In this document: one piece after another, positions 30,259 through 31,901 of the stretch
How the letters are laid out: every line of letters starts with the position of its first letter
Position numbering within the stretch: position 1 is the first letter of the stretch
Virus record (IMG/VR): IMGVR_UViG_3300046328_000518
Span: 1 to 31,901 of that record
From: a virus
DNA: 31,901 nt
Strand: one strand, 5' to 3'
The notes under the pieces: generated by a model
The model's input: the letters and a program-made list of their open reading frames with translations, nothing else
Database searches by the model: none
What the model was told of the DNA's origin: nothing
Made by a program: the position numbers and the translations under genes

Positions 30259-30650
30259 CACCACAAATATTACCGTCGTTGCTAACGCTACCGTTAGACA
30301 GCGAGCATATGACGTATGCTAATAACGTGATTAATGTATTGTTTACTAAAGCAAATATTGAACAACTCATATTTACTACACGTATACAGGAATTTGCACC
30401 GTTGTTCATACTTGAAACGAACTTAAATTTAAGCCCCGTAAAAACTTACAAAGTGTTTAGGTATTCAAGTTCTTTACGTGTAAATTCTACACCGTTTACA
30501 CAAACAATAATAGGACTTGCGTATGAAAATACAAAGATAGGTTCTAATATACACGTATACGAGCAAAATCATACACCAGATATTCAATACTTGTTCACAA
30601 TAGACGCAACGCTTAAAACAACTCAAAATAATGACAAAGGAACAAATTAA
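30255..30650 (+). CDS. Small protein, 131 residues, unknown
   Basis: Not recognised. It starts MTPQILPSLLTLPLDSEHMT, then shows helical segments (YANNVINVLFTKANIEQLIF) and a beta-rich second half (PLFILETNLNLSPVKTYKVF, FTQTIIGLAYENTKIGSNIH, QYLFTIDATLKTT). The arrangement again resembles the other 130-150-residue genes of this block. It overlaps the following gene by 20 bases (that ATG is at 30631). Confidence 0.6.
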   Translation: MTPQILPSLLTLPLDSEHMTYANNVINVLFTKANIEQLIFTTRIQEFAPLFILETNLNLSPVKTYKVFRYSSSLRVNSTPFTQTIIGLAYENTKIGSNIHVYEQNHTPDIQYLFTIDATLKTTQNNDKGTN

Positions 30651-31455
30651 ACAATTAATAATAGCTGACGAGCTTGATGTATTAGACGTTATAGACGCAA
30701 TTATTGAAGCAAACGGTATTATAGGTGTAGGGCTAATTACGCTTGGCGAAGATTTAAAGTCGCATTGTACAAGTTATGCTCACAGACAACGTGAAGAATA
30801 CGTAGCTACGCCTATTGATGAGCTAATTGCTATACAATATAAACAACGTGAGTGTGAAAAAGTAATGAACAAAACAGCGTCTATATCTATTTTTACTGAT
30901 AAAAAAGTAAAGGAAATAGAAGCTGATATGGAAAGGTTCTTTGAACAGCGTAAACACGCTGAAACCGTACAAACAGATGTAATCAGTATGTACGAAGAAA
31001 TGTCGTTAAACGAACTATTGCTGTATAGTATTGACTATGCAGGAATTGTTTCGTTTGAAAGGCTTATACGTAACGTTAATTCAAAAAAAGAGCTAATAGT
31101 TGTATTGCAACGTGTAGTACAACAGCTACACAAATCCTACATAGAGGATAGTATAAAGCATATGATAAAGGATATTGACAAAATAGACACCACTTCGTCG
31201 TTAATAACTATATCGTATATGTATACATATTGTAAATTACCACTAAACTCTATGTATAATAACTTCGCTACCGAACTAGCTAAAGAACTAAGCCTAAACG
31301 TAAGTGAACTACAAGAAAATCTCTTTGAGGGAGTAATTAAGTCAGTCGTAGACAAACAAGACTTAACTACAAAATTGATATCGTTAAAAACAATACTTAA
31401 CGAATACAAAGTGTATGGCGTACAATATTTAAAACATTATTTATCCACCAAATAA
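30631..31455 (+). CDS. Helical protein, 274 residues, unknown
   Basis: Not recognised. It starts MTKEQIKQLIIADELDVLDV and seems helical throughout: a region of high Lys/Glu with coiled-coil character (about 85-115, TDKKVKEIEADMERFFEQRK), then Leu-rich helices (MSLNELLLYSIDYAGIVSFE; ELIVVLQRVVQQLHKS). It is the second-longest plus-strand product here. The overlap of 20 bases with the gene before and 5-base gap to the next suggest one operon. A structural or scaffold role in the infected cell is possible, but nothing supports a specific one. Confidence 0.65.
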   Translation: MTKEQIKQLIIADELDVLDVIDAIIEANGIIGVGLITLGEDLKSHCTSYAHRQREEYVATPIDELIAIQYKQRECEKVMNKTASISIFTDKKVKEIEADMERFFEQRKHAETVQTDVISMYEEMSLNELLLYSIDYAGIVSFERLIRNVNSKKELIVVLQRVVQQLHKSYIEDSIKHMIKDIDKIDTTSSLITISYMYTYCKLPLNSMYNNFATELAKELSLNVSELQENLFEGVIKSVVDKQDLTTKLISLKTILNEYKVYGVQYLKHYLSTK

Positions 31456-31460
31456 CTACA

Positions 31461-31808
31461 ATGAAAGCAACAACCCCAAACGCTAACAGATTGACAGATG
31501 AGCAATTTGAAGCACAAAGACAAACTTGCAGTATAGACTCGGCAGAGCGTATACACGCAGACAGGCAACACGGACAAGGACAATCTGATAGTGATGAGCC
31601 TGACGAAGAGCCTGAACGTGAACTTGATGACGACGAAACGTATGACGAGGAATATGATGAAACTACGTATGATGACGAAGATGATGATGACGACGTATAC
31701 ATAGCTGAACCATACTTTGATGATGACGAAGATTTTGACGACGTTGATTTAGATGACGACGAAGACGATAATTATGCTGATGAGCATGACGCCTTCGGCA
31801 ATTACTGA
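31461..31808 (+). CDS. Extremely acidic small protein
   Basis: 115 residues. The first 36 residues are ordinary, with a helix (LTDEQFEAQRQTC). The remainder is dominated by Asp and Glu with Tyr (runs such as DEEPERELDDDETYDEEYDE and DDDEDFDDVDLDDDEDDNYA). More than 40 of 115 residues are acidic. DNA-mimic anti-restriction and host-inhibitor proteins of phages (Ocr, ArdA and others) are small and highly acidic, so such a role can be suggested, but plain acidic tails also occur in chaperone-like proteins. No family is recognised. It is the last complete gene of the window. Confidence 0.6.
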   Translation: MKATTPNANRLTDEQFEAQRQTCSIDSAERIHADRQHGQGQSDSDEPDEEPERELDDDETYDEEYDETTYDDEDDDDDVYIAEPYFDDDEDFDDVDLDDDEDDNYADEHDAFGNY

Positions 31809-31854
31809 ATACTACAAACGCTAACAAGCGACGAAATTAACAGACAATAACCTA

Positions 31855-31881
31855 TACGCTGTTTACACAATAAGCAGCGTA
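31855..31881 (+). terminator. Stem-loop after the acidic gene
   Basis: TACGCTG (31855-31861) pairs with CAGCGTA (31875-31881), 7 base pairs with a 13-base loop, followed by CTTAAATTAAT. It is either the end of the operon or the leader of the gene whose ATG is at 31899. Confidence 0.4.
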
Positions 31882-31898
31882 CTTAAATTAATATCACT

Positions 31899-31901
31899 AT
31901 G
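31899..31901 (+). CDS. Possible start of a further gene, cut by window edge
   Basis: The window ends in ATG after an AT-rich leader (TTAATATCACTATG). The spacing to the gene before (about 90 bases) is normal for this block, but only the start codon is visible, so nothing can be said about the product. Confidence 0.3.

Noticed and set aside
31397-31702. Ser-rich 101-codon minus-strand frame
   Set aside because: It is the complement of the Asp/Glu-coding stretch (GAC/GAT read as TCG/TCA), hence a composition artefact.
1-31901. Stop-codon reassignment, as found in some crAss-like phages
   Set aside because: TAA, TAG and TGA all end well-supported genes (for example capsid TAG-TAA, TerL TGA), with tight junctions to the next gene, so no recoding is needed here.

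Overview
The window looks like part of a tailed double-stranded DNA phage of the crAss-like group (order Crassvirales, podovirus morphology), whose known hosts are Bacteroidota. This rests on protein recognition and gene order: a large terminase with the crAss-type divergent Walker A, a 772-residue portal, an acidic scaffold-like protein and an HK97-fold-type capsid protein in series, then several ring proteins of one family and a muzzle (stabilisation) protein. Base composition is AT-rich and TAA, TAG and TGA all end genes, so the standard bacterial code is in use. No integrase, tRNA, CRISPR array or insertion sequence was seen. Assignments come from reading motifs and recalled families; no database search was run.

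Layout. Positions 1 to 24886 form one long late block, all on the minus strand, read from right to left. It opens with a zinc-ribbon protein, a terminase-adjacent protein, TerL and portal. These are followed by scaffold, major capsid protein (with a strong intrinsic terminator behind it), a capsid-adjacent protein, two ring proteins, a 321-residue virion protein and a cysteine-rich 607-residue protein. Next come a fibre set (a coiled-coil fibre and two tandem paralogues sharing an N-terminal anchor), a Thr/Ser-rich protein with five CCSG cysteine modules and a two-domain glycosyltransferase. A putative lysis group follows (membrane-anchored sensor-like protein, holin-like protein, DUF5675 protein, small protein). 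The block ends with a ring protein, an IHF-like protein, another ring protein and the start of the muzzle protein, cut by the window edge. Many junctions are tight or overlap as ATGA, and a few gaps hold stem-loops that probably set expression levels.

Positions 24887 to 25793 are a roughly 900-base divergent control region with dyads, a 60-base-period repeat and operator-like palindromes. From 25794 to the right edge the plus strand carries about 13 small genes of unknown function, probably early or host-takeover genes. Several of their gaps hold stem-loops, and a short recurring element (core TACATGYCTTAGA) sits ahead of several of them.

Working together: the late block builds capsid, connector, tail and fibres and lyses the cell, while the plus-strand block probably acts earlier. 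The most notable points are the apparent complete absence of GATC, the shared control elements of the early region, and the pairing of a mucin-like Thr/Ser-rich protein with an adjacent double glycosyltransferase.
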